64,000 nucleotides of DNA. It comes from Streptomyces marianii (GTDB taxonomy: Bacteria > Actinomycetota > Actinomycetes > Streptomycetales > Streptomycetaceae). Location of the stretch: contig NZ_VAWE01000001.1 in the NCBI RefSeq assembly GCF_005795905.1, positions 2,824,501 through 2,888,500 of the forward strand, read 5' to 3'. Under the pieces are notes generated by a model, which made no database searches, was not told the DNA's origin, and was given only the letters and a program-made list of their open reading frames with translations. A program made the position numbers and the translations under genes. Positions 36,175 to 45,800 of the stretch are shown here, piece after piece; position 1 is the first letter of the stretch, and each line of letters starts with the position of its first letter.

Positions 36175-37122
36175 TCAGGTGAGCGAGCCCGGCTTGGGCA
36201 GCGGCTTTCCGTACCAGAGCTCGATCAGCCACGAGGCGATCGAGATCCCGTAGGGGGGCAGGACTTCCCCGGACTCGAAGGCGGCGCACAGGTCTTCCCG
36301 GGAGAACCAGCGGGCCTCGTGGATCTCCTCGCCGTCCACGGAGATCTCCGACGAGGTGGCACGGGCCGTGAATCCGAGCATCAGGCTGTACGGGAAGGGC
36401 CACGGCTGGCTGGCGACGTACTCGACCTCGCCGACGGTGACGCCCGCTTCCTCGTACGCCTCCCGGATCACCGACTGCTCGATGGACTCGCCGGGCTCGA
36501 CGAAGCCGGCGAGGGTGGAGAAGCGGCCCTCCGGCCAGTGGACCTGGCGGCCGAGCAGCGCGCGGTCGTCCTCGTCCGTGACCAGCATGATCACGGCGGG
36601 GTCCGTGCGCGGGTAGTGCTCGGCGCCGCAGGCCGGGCAGCGGCGGACGTGCCCGGCGGCCGCGATGACGGTCCGCTCGCCGCAGCGTGAGCAGAAGCGG
36701 TGGAGCCGCTGCCAGTTCTCCAGGGCCACCGCCTGCACCATCAGTCCCGCGTCCCTCGGGGACAGCAGCAGACCGGCCTCGCGCAGCCCGGCCGGGCGGG
36801 CGGACTGATCCATGCGGCCGGGGAGCGAGTCCTTCTGGAGGGCGAAGTAGCTGACGCCGTCCCCGTCGGTGCCGAGGAAGTAGCGGTGGGTCTCGGTGGG
36901 AGGCGCCTCGAAGGCCGGGGTCGTCACCAGTTCGGTGCGGCCGTCGGCGGTGTCGTCGATCAGCACCTGGCCGCCGGAGACGACGAACACCCGTGTCGTC
37001 GGGTGACTCCAGGCAGCCGCCAGCCAGGCCTCGTCGAGTCGGTGGTGTGCGGCGCGGTCGATGCCGCTGGGCGCCGTCAGGCCGATGGAACGGCCGTCGC
37101 CTACGTGATCGAAGGTGCTCAC
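36175..37122 (-). CDS. nudC: NAD(+) diphosphatase NudC
   Basis: This 315-aa Nudix enzyme cleaves NADH and NAD, and in other bacteria also removes NAD caps from RNA. Four zinc cysteines (CSRC and CPAC, near residues 143-165) precede the Nudix box GFVEPGESIEQSVIREAYEE. The NADH-specific SQPWPFPYS array follows. All hallmarks are intact. It lies 55 bp downstream of the M20 dipeptidase on the same strand. Confidence 0.93.
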   Translation of the reverse strand: MSTFDHVGDGRSIGLTAPSGIDRAAHHRLDEAWLAAAWSHPTTRVFVVSGGQVLIDDTADGRTELVTTPAFEAPPTETHRYFLGTDGDGVSYFALQKDSLPGRMDQSARPAGLREAGLLLSPRDAGLMVQAVALENWQRLHRFCSRCGERTVIAAAGHVRRCPACGAEHYPRTDPAVIMLVTDEDDRALLGRQVHWPEGRFSTLAGFVEPGESIEQSVIREAYEEAGVTVGEVEYVASQPWPFPYSLMLGFTARATSSEISVDGEEIHEARWFSREDLCAAFESGEVLPPYGISIASWLIELWYGKPLPKPGSLT

Positions 37123-37177
37123 AGGTGCTTCCCACTCCCCCGGGTTGACCGGCTTTCTGCGGATGACCGGTTGTCTG

Positions 37178-38599
37178 TCACTGGAGGGCGCCGGCCAGGT
37201 CGCCCCACAGGTACGCGGCGGTTTCGACGCCCTTCAGCAGCAGGGCCAGTTCGACCTTCTCATTGGGCGCGTGCCAGCCGTCGGACGGCACGGAAACACC
37301 CAGGAACAGCACCGGTGCACCGAGCACGTCCTGGATGTCGGCGGCGGGCCCCGAACCGCCCTCCCGCGTGAAGCGGATCTTCTGCCCGTCGAAGGCACGG
37401 CTCATCGACCGGGCGAGCGACCGCAGGGCCGGGTGGTCCAGCGGTGTGAGGCAGGGCCGGGTCGCCGCACCGAAAGCGATCTCGTGGCGGATGCCGGCGG
37501 GCACCCGGGACGCGACCCAGGTGCGGACCGCTTCCTCCACCCGGTCCGGATCCTGACCGGCGACGAGCCGGAAGGAGAGCTTCAGCCGCGCCGAGGCCGG
37601 GATGATCGTCTTGCCCCCGGGCCCCTGGTAACCGCCGCCGATACCGTTGACCTCGGCGGTCGGGCGGGTCCAGATCCGCTCCAGGGTGGTGTGGCCCGCC
37701 TCGCCCAACGTCCCGTACGACTTGGCCGTACGCAGCCACTCGGACTCGTCGAACGGCAGCTCGGCGAGGAGTTCGCGTTCCGTGGCGGTCGGCTCGCGAA
37801 CACCCTCGTAGAACCCGGGGACCGCCACCCGCTCGTGCTCGTCGTGCAGGGCCGCGACGATCCGGGCGGCGACGGTGGCCGGGTTGGGCACGGCGCCGCC
37901 GAAGGAACCGGAATGGATGTCCTGGTCCGGTCCGTACAGCGCGATCTCGCAGTCCGCGAGGCCGCGCATGCCGGTGCACACGGTGGGGGTCGTCTCCGAC
38001 CACATGCCCGTGTCGGAGACGATCACGACGTCGGCGGCGAGCCGACTCCGGCGCTGCTCGACCAGGGCGCGGAAGTGCGGCGATCCGGACTCCTCCTCGC
38101 CCTCGACGAGGAGCTTGAGGTTGACGGCCGGGCTCGTACGGCCCGTGGCGGCGAGGTGGGCGCGCACGCCGAGGGTGTGGAAGAAGACCTGGCCCTTGTC
38201 GTCGGCGGCGCCGCGGCCGTACATCCGGCCGTCCCTGACGACCGGTTCGAACGGATCGGTGTCCCAGCCGTCCTCCCGGGCGGCGGGCTGAACGTCGTGG
38301 TGTCCGTAGACGAGCACGGTGGGAGCGTCCGGGTCGGTGGACGACCATTCGGCGAAGACCGCCGGGGCTCCCTGGGCCTCGCCCGGCGCGGCCGGGGGGA
38401 CCTCCCAGACCTCGGCGGTCGGGAAGCCGGTCTCCGTGAGCTTCGCCGCCAGCCACTCCGCGCTGCGCCGTACGTCCTTGTCGTGCTCCGGCTGCGCGGA
38501 GACGGACGGGATGCGCAGCCACTCGGCGAGGTCGTCGAGGAAGGCGGCGCGATGCTCCGCTATGTACGTACGGACGGCGTTGTCCGGGGTGTCGCTCAT
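37178..38599 (-). CDS. M20 family dipeptidase
   Basis: This 473-aa di-zinc peptidase has metal-binding sites in VYGHHDVQPA, GRGAADDKGQ (bridging Asp) and LVEGEEESGS (general base and ligand). A dimerisation domain is inserted around residues 190-330. Substrates in this subgroup are dipeptides such as Cys-Gly. In actinobacteria a link to mycothiol or glutathione-like turnover is conceivable but not shown. The ATG at 38599 starts MSDTPDNAVRTYIAEHRAAF; the longer frame upstream is antisense repeat DNA of adnB. It follows adnB by 10 bp. Confidence 0.88.
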   Translation of the reverse strand: MSDTPDNAVRTYIAEHRAAFLDDLAEWLRIPSVSAQPEHDKDVRRSAEWLAAKLTETGFPTAEVWEVPPAAPGEAQGAPAVFAEWSSTDPDAPTVLVYGHHDVQPAAREDGWDTDPFEPVVRDGRMYGRGAADDKGQVFFHTLGVRAHLAATGRTSPAVNLKLLVEGEEESGSPHFRALVEQRRSRLAADVVIVSDTGMWSETTPTVCTGMRGLADCEIALYGPDQDIHSGSFGGAVPNPATVAARIVAALHDEHERVAVPGFYEGVREPTATERELLAELPFDESEWLRTAKSYGTLGEAGHTTLERIWTRPTAEVNGIGGGYQGPGGKTIIPASARLKLSFRLVAGQDPDRVEEAVRTWVASRVPAGIRHEIAFGAATRPCLTPLDHPALRSLARSMSRAFDGQKIRFTREGGSGPAADIQDVLGAPVLFLGVSVPSDGWHAPNEKVELALLLKGVETAAYLWGDLAGALQ

Positions 38600-38609
38600 G
38601 GCGTCGAGC

Positions 38610-41600
38610 CTATCCGGCGCCGGGGGCCGTCTCGCCGACCGCCCGGTCGGGCCCGGGCCGGGGCACGCTGCCGGCGGGCCCGGGACCGCCGGGCCGAGGG
38701 GCGCCGGGCCGAGGGGCGCCGGGCCGAGGGGCGCCCGGGGCGGGAAGGCCTTCCCCGGCCTCTCCGACCGCCCTGTCATCCGTGTCGTCCATGTCGTCCC
38801 CGGCATCCGTACCGTCCGTGCCGGGTGCGCCGTCCATCTCGGGCCCGTCCATGCCGGGCGCACCGTCCGTGTCATCCGTGTCGTCCGTGTCGTCCCCGGC
38901 ATCCGTACCGTCCGTGCCGGGTGCGCCGTCCATCTCGGGCCCGTCCATGCCGGGCGCACCGTCCGTGTCATCCGTGCCGCTCATGAGGATCCGTTCGAGG
39001 CCGGCCCGGCCGGGCAGTCCGCCGGGGCGGACGACCTCCCCGGTGCGCACGTAGACGAACGCGGCGCCGACCGACTCGGGAGGGAGGCCGTGCTGCTCGG
39101 CCCAGGCCAGGCGGTAGACGGCGAGCTGAAGCGGATCCGCGTCGCGGCCACGGCCGGTCTTCCAGTCCACGATCTCGAACGCGCCCGTCGCCGCGTCGCG
39201 GTAGACGGCGTCGATCCGGCCCCTGACGACCCTGCCCGCCAGGGTGACCTGGACGGGCGCCTCCAGCCGGTACGGGACACGGCCTGCGTACGGCGTGCGC
39301 TCGAACGCCTCCTTCAGCACGGCGAGCTCCCGCTCGTCCTCGATGCCCGCCTCGTCCCGGTCGCCGCCCGGCAGTTCGTCGGGCCCGAGCATGGGCAGCG
39401 GCAGTTCCTCGAAGCGCGATTCCACCCATGCGTGGAATCGCGTGCCCCGGCGGGCTGCGCGCTGGGGCGGACGGGGCATGGGCCGCGCCAGCTCCCGTGC
39501 GAAGCCGTCCGGGTCCGCGGCCAGCCACAGCAGCTGGGACGCGGACAGCGCTGCCGGGAGGGAAACCTCGCGCACGGATTCACGGGCGCGGCGGAGCTCC
39601 CCGGTGAGCGCTTCGAGATCGCGGTCCCAGGAGGCGATCACCCTGGCGTCCTCGGGAGCGAGGGGTTCGGCGCGCTGAGCGGGCAGCCTGGGGTGGCGCA
39701 GCGAGCGGGCGTCCGGAACGGGACCGGCCCCGTCGTGTGGGACGGGGGCGGACGCGGCGGGGCCGGACGCCGGGTGGACGGGGGCGACGTCGCCGGAGGC
39801 GGGCGCGCGAGGCACCGGAGGCCCGTCGTCCTGTCCGGGGCCTTCGGCGAGTGCGAGGTCCCCCCGGGGCACGGTGCCGGCGGACTGCTCGTCCTCGCCG
39901 GGCGCGACGTCCACCGGGTCGCCCAGCGTCTCCGGCCACGGCTCGTCCGGCCACGGTTCGTCGGCGGGGTCGTGGAGTTCCTCGGGCCAGAGGTCCTCGC
40001 CGGACGGACCGTCGGCGAGGGAACCGGTCGCTTCGGCCGGGCCCGACCCGTCGCAGGAAACGCCCTCGCGGTCGTGCGGTCCGGTACGGGCACCGTAGGG
40101 CACGGCCCCGGGGCGCCCCGGTGCCGTCGCGGTCCCGGGGCCGGTGATCAGCGACAGATGGGCCAGCACCGTGTCCGCGGCCTCCCTACGGCGCGCGGTC
40201 GCCGTGGGATCCAGCGGGAGCGGCCACGCCTGCACCGGCGTCGCGGCGTGGAGCGCCGGGTTCTCCGCGTCCTCCTCCGGCTCCTCGGCCCATGCCTCGA
40301 TCTCGCCGAAGCCCGCGGCACAGTGGTCGTACAGCGCCTCCAGGAACGCGGAAGGGCCGCGGCGGCGCTTCTGGGTGGGGCCCCACCAGTGGGCCGAGCC
40401 GAGGAGCAGCGAGCGGGGGCGGGTGAACGTCACGTAGCCCAGCCGGAGCTCCTCCGTGTGCTGATGCTCCTTCATCTCCTCCTTGAATGCCTTGAGTCCC
40501 TTCGCGTCCCAGGATGTGATGCCGGGCAGGGTCGCGGAGTCGCCCCGCAGCGCATGGGGCAGGACCTTCGCCTGGGAGGTCCACGACTCACGCGAGCGGG
40601 TGCTGGGGAACTGGTCGGCGACCAGGCCGGGGACCACGACGACGTCCCACTCCAGTCCCTTGGACTTGTGGGCGGTGAGCACCTTCACCGTGTTCTCGCC
40701 CCCGGGTAGCGCGTTGTCGAGGCCCTTCTCGTACTGCTCGGCGGTCCGCAGGAAGCCGAGGAAGGCCAGCAGCGTCGCCTCGCCGTCGAGTGAGGCGAAG
40801 GACGCCGCGACGTCGAGGAAGCCCGCGAGGGTCTCGCGGCGCCGGGCGGCGAGGGCGTGCGGCGAGGCGGAGAGCTCCACCTCCAGGCCGGTGGTGGCGA
40901 GGACGCGGTGGAGGACGTCCATCAGCGGGTCGGCCAGGGAACGCCGCAGGTCCCGCAGCTCGGTGGCAAGGCGGGCGAAGCGGACCCGGGCCTCGGCGGA
41001 GAACGGCAGGCCGTCGTCCGTCTCCCTCCGTTCCAGGAACGTGTCGAGGGCGTCGGCGAGCGAGACGACCTCGGCCGGGTCGGTGCCCTCGACGGCGGCG
41101 GCGAGCCGCTGGTCGGCGTCCGTGTCGTCGTCCCCGGCGCGGTGGACCAGCAGGCGCGCCCGGCGCCCGAGCAGGGCCAGGTCGCGGGCGCCGATGCGCC
41201 AGCGCGGCCCGGTGAGGAGCCGGACCAGCGGGGCGTTCGCGCCCGGGTCCTGGAGGACTTCGCAGACCGCGACGAGGTCGGCGACCTCCGGAAGGTGCAG
41301 CAACCCGGAAAGGCCGACGACCTCCACGGGGACGTCACGGGCGACGAGCGCGCCCTGGATCGCCGCGAAGTCGCCCGCCGTGCGGCACAGCACCGCGATC
41401 TCGCCCGGTTCCTTGCCCGTGCGGACGAGATGGGCGATCGAGTCGGCGAGCCAGTCGATCTCCTCGGCGTGGGTGGGCAGCAGCGCGATGCGCACGGATC
41501 CGTCGCGCTCCGCCCCGGGCGCGGGCCGCAGTGCCTCGACGCCTTCGTGGCGGGCGCGCAGCGGCTCGGCGAGGCCGTTGGCGAGGTCGAGGAGGCGGCC

Positions 41601-42662
41601 GCCGCTGCGGCGGTTCTCGCTCAGGGAGAAGCGGGTGGCGGGGCGGCCGTCCGCGTGGGGGAAGTGCTCGGGGAAGTCGTCGAGGTTGGCGACGGACGCG
41701 CCGCGCCAGCCGTAGATCGCCTGGCAGGGGTCGCCCACCGCGGTCACGGGATGGCCCGTGCCCTCTCCCGGCGTGCCGTCCGGGGCGGCGACCCTGCCGA
41801 ACAGACCGGAGAGCAGCAGGCGCTGGGCCACGGACGTGTCCTGGTACTCGTCCAGCAGGACCACCCGGTACTCGTCGCGCAGGATGCGGCCCACCTCGGG
41901 GCGGGTGAGCGCGAGCCGCGCGGACAGGGCGATCTGGTCGCCGAAGTCGAGGAGATCGCGGGAACGCTTGGCGTCGCGATAGCGGACGACGAGGTCGAGC
42001 AGTTCCCGCCGGGCCGCAGCCGCGTCCGGAACCTTGCGCAGGTCGGCGTTGCCGAGCCTGACGCCCGCCAGGTCGCTCAGCAGCGCGGAGTCATGGGCCC
42101 GGAGCTCCTCGGGCGCCACAAGGTGCTCCGCCAGCTCCGCGTCGAGCGCGAGCAGATCGCTGACGAGTGCCGGGAAGGACTTGGTGAGCGCGGGGTACGG
42201 GCCCGGGGCCTCGCGCAGCACGCGTGCGGCGAGCTGGTAGCGCGTGGCGTCGGCGAGCAGCCGGGAGGTCGGCTCCAGGCCGAGTCGGAGGCCGTGGTCC
42301 GTGAGGAGCCGTCCGGCGAAGGCGTGGTAGGTCGAGATGCCGGGCTCGCCCGGCGGGTCGTCCGGGTCGATCACATCAGGGTCGGTGACCCCGGCCCGGA
42401 CGAGGGCGGTTCGGACGCGGTCGGCGAGCTCAGCGGCGGCCTTGTTGGTGAAGGTCAGCCCGAGGACCTGCTCGGGGGCCACCTGCCCCGTGCCCACCAG
42501 CCACACCACCCGGGCGGCCATCACCGTCGTCTTCCCGGAGCCCGCTCCGGCCACGATGACCTGCGGCGCGGGCGGCGCGGTGATGCAGGCCGTCTGCTCC
42601 GGGGTGAACGGGATGCCGAGCAGCTCCTTGAGCTGCTCGGGGTCGGTGATGCGTGCGGACAC
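38610..42662 (-). CDS. adnB: AdnB-like helicase-nuclease subunit
   Basis: This 1350-aa UvrD-type helicase carries a C-terminal RecB-like nuclease. Walker A is VAGAGSGKTTVMAARV, Walker B is VLLDEYQDTSVAQRL, and the nuclease motif is in FEIVDWKTGRGRDADPLQLAVYRLAWA. Together with the upstream gene it forms the mycobacterial-type AdnAB complex, which resects double-strand breaks. It is longer than mycobacterial AdnB because of a low-complexity insert of about 150 residues before the nuclease and a repetitive Asp/Gly/Pro tail of about 120 residues. Gene order adnA then adnB on one strand matches mycobacteria. Confidence 0.9.
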   Translation of the reverse strand: MSARITDPEQLKELLGIPFTPEQTACITAPPAPQVIVAGAGSGKTTVMAARVVWLVGTGQVAPEQVLGLTFTNKAAAELADRVRTALVRAGVTDPDVIDPDDPPGEPGISTYHAFAGRLLTDHGLRLGLEPTSRLLADATRYQLAARVLREAPGPYPALTKSFPALVSDLLALDAELAEHLVAPEELRAHDSALLSDLAGVRLGNADLRKVPDAAAARRELLDLVVRYRDAKRSRDLLDFGDQIALSARLALTRPEVGRILRDEYRVVLLDEYQDTSVAQRLLLSGLFGRVAAPDGTPGEGTGHPVTAVGDPCQAIYGWRGASVANLDDFPEHFPHADGRPATRFSLSENRRSGGRLLDLANGLAEPLRARHEGVEALRPAPGAERDGSVRIALLPTHAEEIDWLADSIAHLVRTGKEPGEIAVLCRTAGDFAAIQGALVARDVPVEVVGLSGLLHLPEVADLVAVCEVLQDPGANAPLVRLLTGPRWRIGARDLALLGRRARLLVHRAGDDDTDADQRLAAAVEGTDPAEVVSLADALDTFLERRETDDGLPFSAEARVRFARLATELRDLRRSLADPLMDVLHRVLATTGLEVELSASPHALAARRRETLAGFLDVAASFASLDGEATLLAFLGFLRTAEQYEKGLDNALPGGENTVKVLTAHKSKGLEWDVVVVPGLVADQFPSTRSRESWTSQAKVLPHALRGDSATLPGITSWDAKGLKAFKEEMKEHQHTEELRLGYVTFTRPRSLLLGSAHWWGPTQKRRRGPSAFLEALYDHCAAGFGEIEAWAEEPEEDAENPALHAATPVQAWPLPLDPTATARRREAADTVLAHLSLITGPGTATAPGRPGAVPYGARTGPHDREGVSCDGSGPAEATGSLADGPSGEDLWPEELHDPADEPWPDEPWPETLGDPVDVAPGEDEQSAGTVPRGDLALAEGPGQDDGPPVPRAPASGDVAPVHPASGPAASAPVPHDGAGPVPDARSLRHPRLPAQRAEPLAPEDARVIASWDRDLEALTGELRRARESVREVSLPAALSASQLLWLAADPDGFARELARPMPRPPQRAARRGTRFHAWVESRFEELPLPMLGPDELPGGDRDEAGIEDERELAVLKEAFERTPYAGRVPYRLEAPVQVTLAGRVVRGRIDAVYRDAATGAFEIVDWKTGRGRDADPLQLAVYRLAWAEQHGLPPESVGAAFVYVRTGEVVRPGGLPGRAGLERILMSGTDDTDGAPGMDGPEMDGAPGTDGTDAGDDTDDTDDTDGAPGMDGPEMDGAPGTDGTDAGDDMDDTDDRAVGEAGEGLPAPGAPRPGAPRPGAPRPGGPGPAGSVPRPGPDRAVGETAPGAG
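38690..38735. repeat. 15-bp tandem repeat in the adnB tail
   Basis: Three copies of a 15-bp unit encode repeated Pro-Gly-Ala-Pro-Arg near the C-terminus of AdnB. Confidence 0.75.
38791..38976. repeat. 96-bp tandem repeat in the adnB tail, about 1.9 copies
   Basis: The unit encodes 32 residues such as GAPGMDGPEMDGAPGTDG followed by an Asp/Thr stretch. The second copy is offset by exactly 96 bp and nearly identical, so the frame is kept. The products are acidic and probably disordered. Confidence 0.85.
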
Positions 42663-42876
42663 CTCAGAGAGGCTAACGGCGACCGCCGACAGCGCCCGCC
42701 ACGGGTGCTCGCGTGCGGGCGAGCGGGCGGCCGTCCCCGCTCACCCGCCGCGCCTGCGGGCCGTGGCTCGCGCCGGGCGCCGAGGCCGCCGGCGCCTGAG
42801 CGGATGCGGCGCTCCGGCGCGGAGCCTCCGGCGTAGGGCGTCGTCCGGCGGTGTGACGTCGGGGAGCTCCCGGCCG

Positions 42877-45800
42877 TCATTCGACGATGTGACGTCCTTC
42901 GGGCCTGGCACTGCACGAGGAACGGAAGGCGCAGTGCTCGCACTGCGAGCCGGTGCTCGGGGTGAAGCGTTCGTCGAGGACCCGCCCCGCCGCGGTGGCG
43001 AGCAGGTCGCCGACCCATGCGCCGGAGAGCGGTTCCTGGGACTGGACGCGCGGGAGTGCGTCTCCGCCCTCCTTCTTCGGGGCGGCCTGGCGCAGGTGCA
43101 CGAGTTCGGCGCCACCGGGGGCGGGGCGCCGGGCGTCGAAGACCTCGTCGACGGCGCCCTCGCGGACGGCGAGCTGGTAGACCGCGAGCTGGGGGTGTCG
43201 CGCGACCTCGTCCTTCGTCGGCGTCTGCCTGCCGGTCTTGAAGTCGACGACGTACGCCCTGCCTTGTTCGTCCTGTTCGACACGGTCCATGGATCCGCGG
43301 ATACGTACCTCGTACGGGCCGGCTTCCAGGGTGACGTCGAAGTCGTGCTCGGTGGCGACGGGGGTACGGCCCCCGCGGTCCATGACGTGCCAGCGGAGGA
43401 AGCGTTCGAGCGCCGCGCGCGCGTGTTCCTTCTCCTGGACGGACTTCCACGGTGCGTCGAAGACGAGGCCGTCCCACACGGAGTCCAGACGTTCCATCAG
43501 GACGGCCAGGTCCGCGGGGGTGCGGCCCGAGGCGACCTCGTCGGCGAGGACGTGGACGACGTTGCCGAAGCCCTGGGCGACGGTGGCCGGGGCGTCCGCC
43601 CTGACCTCGCGCCCCAGGAACCACTGCAGGGCGCAGGAGTTCGCGAGCTGGTCGAGGGCGCTTCCGGACAGGGCGACGGGGTGGTCGCGGTCGCGGAGGG
43701 GAACCCCGCTGTGCGTCGGGTCCTGCAGTCCCCACCAGCGGTAGGGATGCGCTGCGGGCACGAGCGGCTGGCCCTCGTCGTCGGTGAGAGCGGCGAGCCG
43801 GGCGAGCCGTCGCGCGGCGGCGTCGCGGAGCGCGTCGGATGCCTCGGGGTCGACGGTGGTGGCCCTGAGCTCGGCCACCAGCGGGGCGACGGCGAGCGGG
43901 CGGCGCGGCCGGCCTGTGATGTCGCGCGGTTCGGCTCCGAGTTCGGTGAGGAAGCGCGAGGGCTGATCGCCGTCGTCGGAGGGCGCCTTGACTGCGGTGA
44001 CCACGAGGCGGTCCCTGGCGCGCGTGGCGGCGACGTAGAACAGCCGGCGTTCCTCGGCGAGCAGGGCGCCGGGCGTGAGGGGCTCGGCGAGACCGTCACG
44101 GCCGATCCGGTCGGCCTCCAGCAGGGAACCGCGGCGGCGCAGGTCCGGCCAGAGGCCCTCCTGTACGCCGGCGACGACGACGAGGCCCCATTCGAGGCCC
44201 TTGGCCCGGTGGGCGGTCATGAGGCGGACGGCCGCGGGGCGTTCGGGCCGGCGCGCGAGCGTGTCGGCGGCGATGTCCTGGGCCTCCAGCTCGTCCAGGA
44301 AGTTCAGCGCGCCGCGGCCGCCGGTGCGCTCCTCGGCGCGCGCTGCGGTCTCGAACAGCGCGCAGACGGCGTCGAGGTCGCGATCCGCGTTGCGGCCGGC
44401 CGGGCCGCCGCGGAGGGCAGCCCGCTCCAGGCGCTGAGGCCAGGGCGTGCCGGTCCACAGCTCCCACAGCGCCTCCTCGGCGGTGCCCCCGCCGTCGAGG
44501 AGCTCACGGGCCTTGCGCAGCAGGGCGCCGAGCCGCTGGGCGGCACGGGCGTAGGCGGGGTCGTGGGCGGTGAGCCGCTCGGGCTCGGCGAGGGCACGGG
44601 CGATGAGGACGTCGGAGGGGGGCGGCAGGCGGTTGCCCGCCGCCCGTTCCTCGTCGCGGAGGGCGCGGCCGAGCCGCCGGAGATCGGCGGTGTCCATACC
44701 GCCGAGGGGTGAGGTGAGGAGGGTGGCGGCGGTGTCGGCGTCGATGGGGGGTTCCTCCCGGAACGGCACACCGGGGCCGGTGCCCGGCCCGCTGCCCGTG
44801 CCCGCGTCCGATCCCCTGCCGGGAGCGGAGCCGGCGTCCCCGCCGGGGCCGGAGGCGGCGTCCGGGCCGTGACCCGCAACAGTGCCGGCGGTGGGGGCAG
44901 CGCCCGGACCGGATCCCGCGACCGCGCCGGAACCCGGGGCAGCGGGGGGCCGTACTGCCGTGTCCCCGCCGTCCGCTTCCCGGGCGCGGGCATTCCGGCC
45001 GTGGTCGTGCCGCCCGCCGGTGCCTCGGCCGCTCTCCTCCCGGTCTCCGTCCACGGACCCGTCGCCGTCGGCCTCGCCGCCCTCGGCGCCGCCCCGGCCT
45101 CCGTCCCTGTCGCCGCCCCCGGCCCGACCGCCCTCGCCCGGCCCGGAACCACTCGTGACGAGCGGTCTCGCGGCGGTGCGCAGGGCGGTCAGAAGGGGCG
45201 TGACCGCGGACTCGTGGCGCAGGGGGATGTCGTCGCCGTCCGTCTCCACCGGCACACCGGCCACGGTGAGCGCGCGCCGCGTCGCCGGGAGGCTGCGGTT
45301 GCCCGCGCGGACGAGGACCGCCATGTCGTTCCACGGCACGCCCTCCTCCAGGTGGGCGCGCCGCAGGATGTCGGCGACGTTGTCGAGTTCCGTGGAGGCG
45401 GTCGGGTACGTGTACACCTCGACCCGGCCGCCGGAGCGGGCGGCGGTGAGCTCGCGATGGGCACGGACCCTGTCCGCGGGCAGCCGGGGCAGCGGCATCC
45501 GCTGGGTGAGCAGACGGGTCGCCGACAGCGGGACGGCGCCGGAGCGACGGGACGACCTCAGCACCGCGACGGGGGCCCGGCGGCCGTCGCGACGCCGGAA
45601 GGCCGCGGGGAAGTCGAGGATGCCGTTCACGTCCGCACCCCGGAAGGCGTAGATGGACTGGTCGGGATCGCCGAACGCGACCAGGGTGCGGCCGTCCCCC
45701 GCCAGCGCCCTCAGCAGCCGGACCTGGGCGGGGTCGGTGTCCTGGTACTCGTCGACGAACACGGCGTCGTACCGCTGGGCGATGTGCTCGCCCGTCCCCG

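Noticed and set aside
38319..42836. Two long plus-strand frames over adnB
   Set aside because: They are shadows of the helicase-nuclease gene and have no recognisable protein features.
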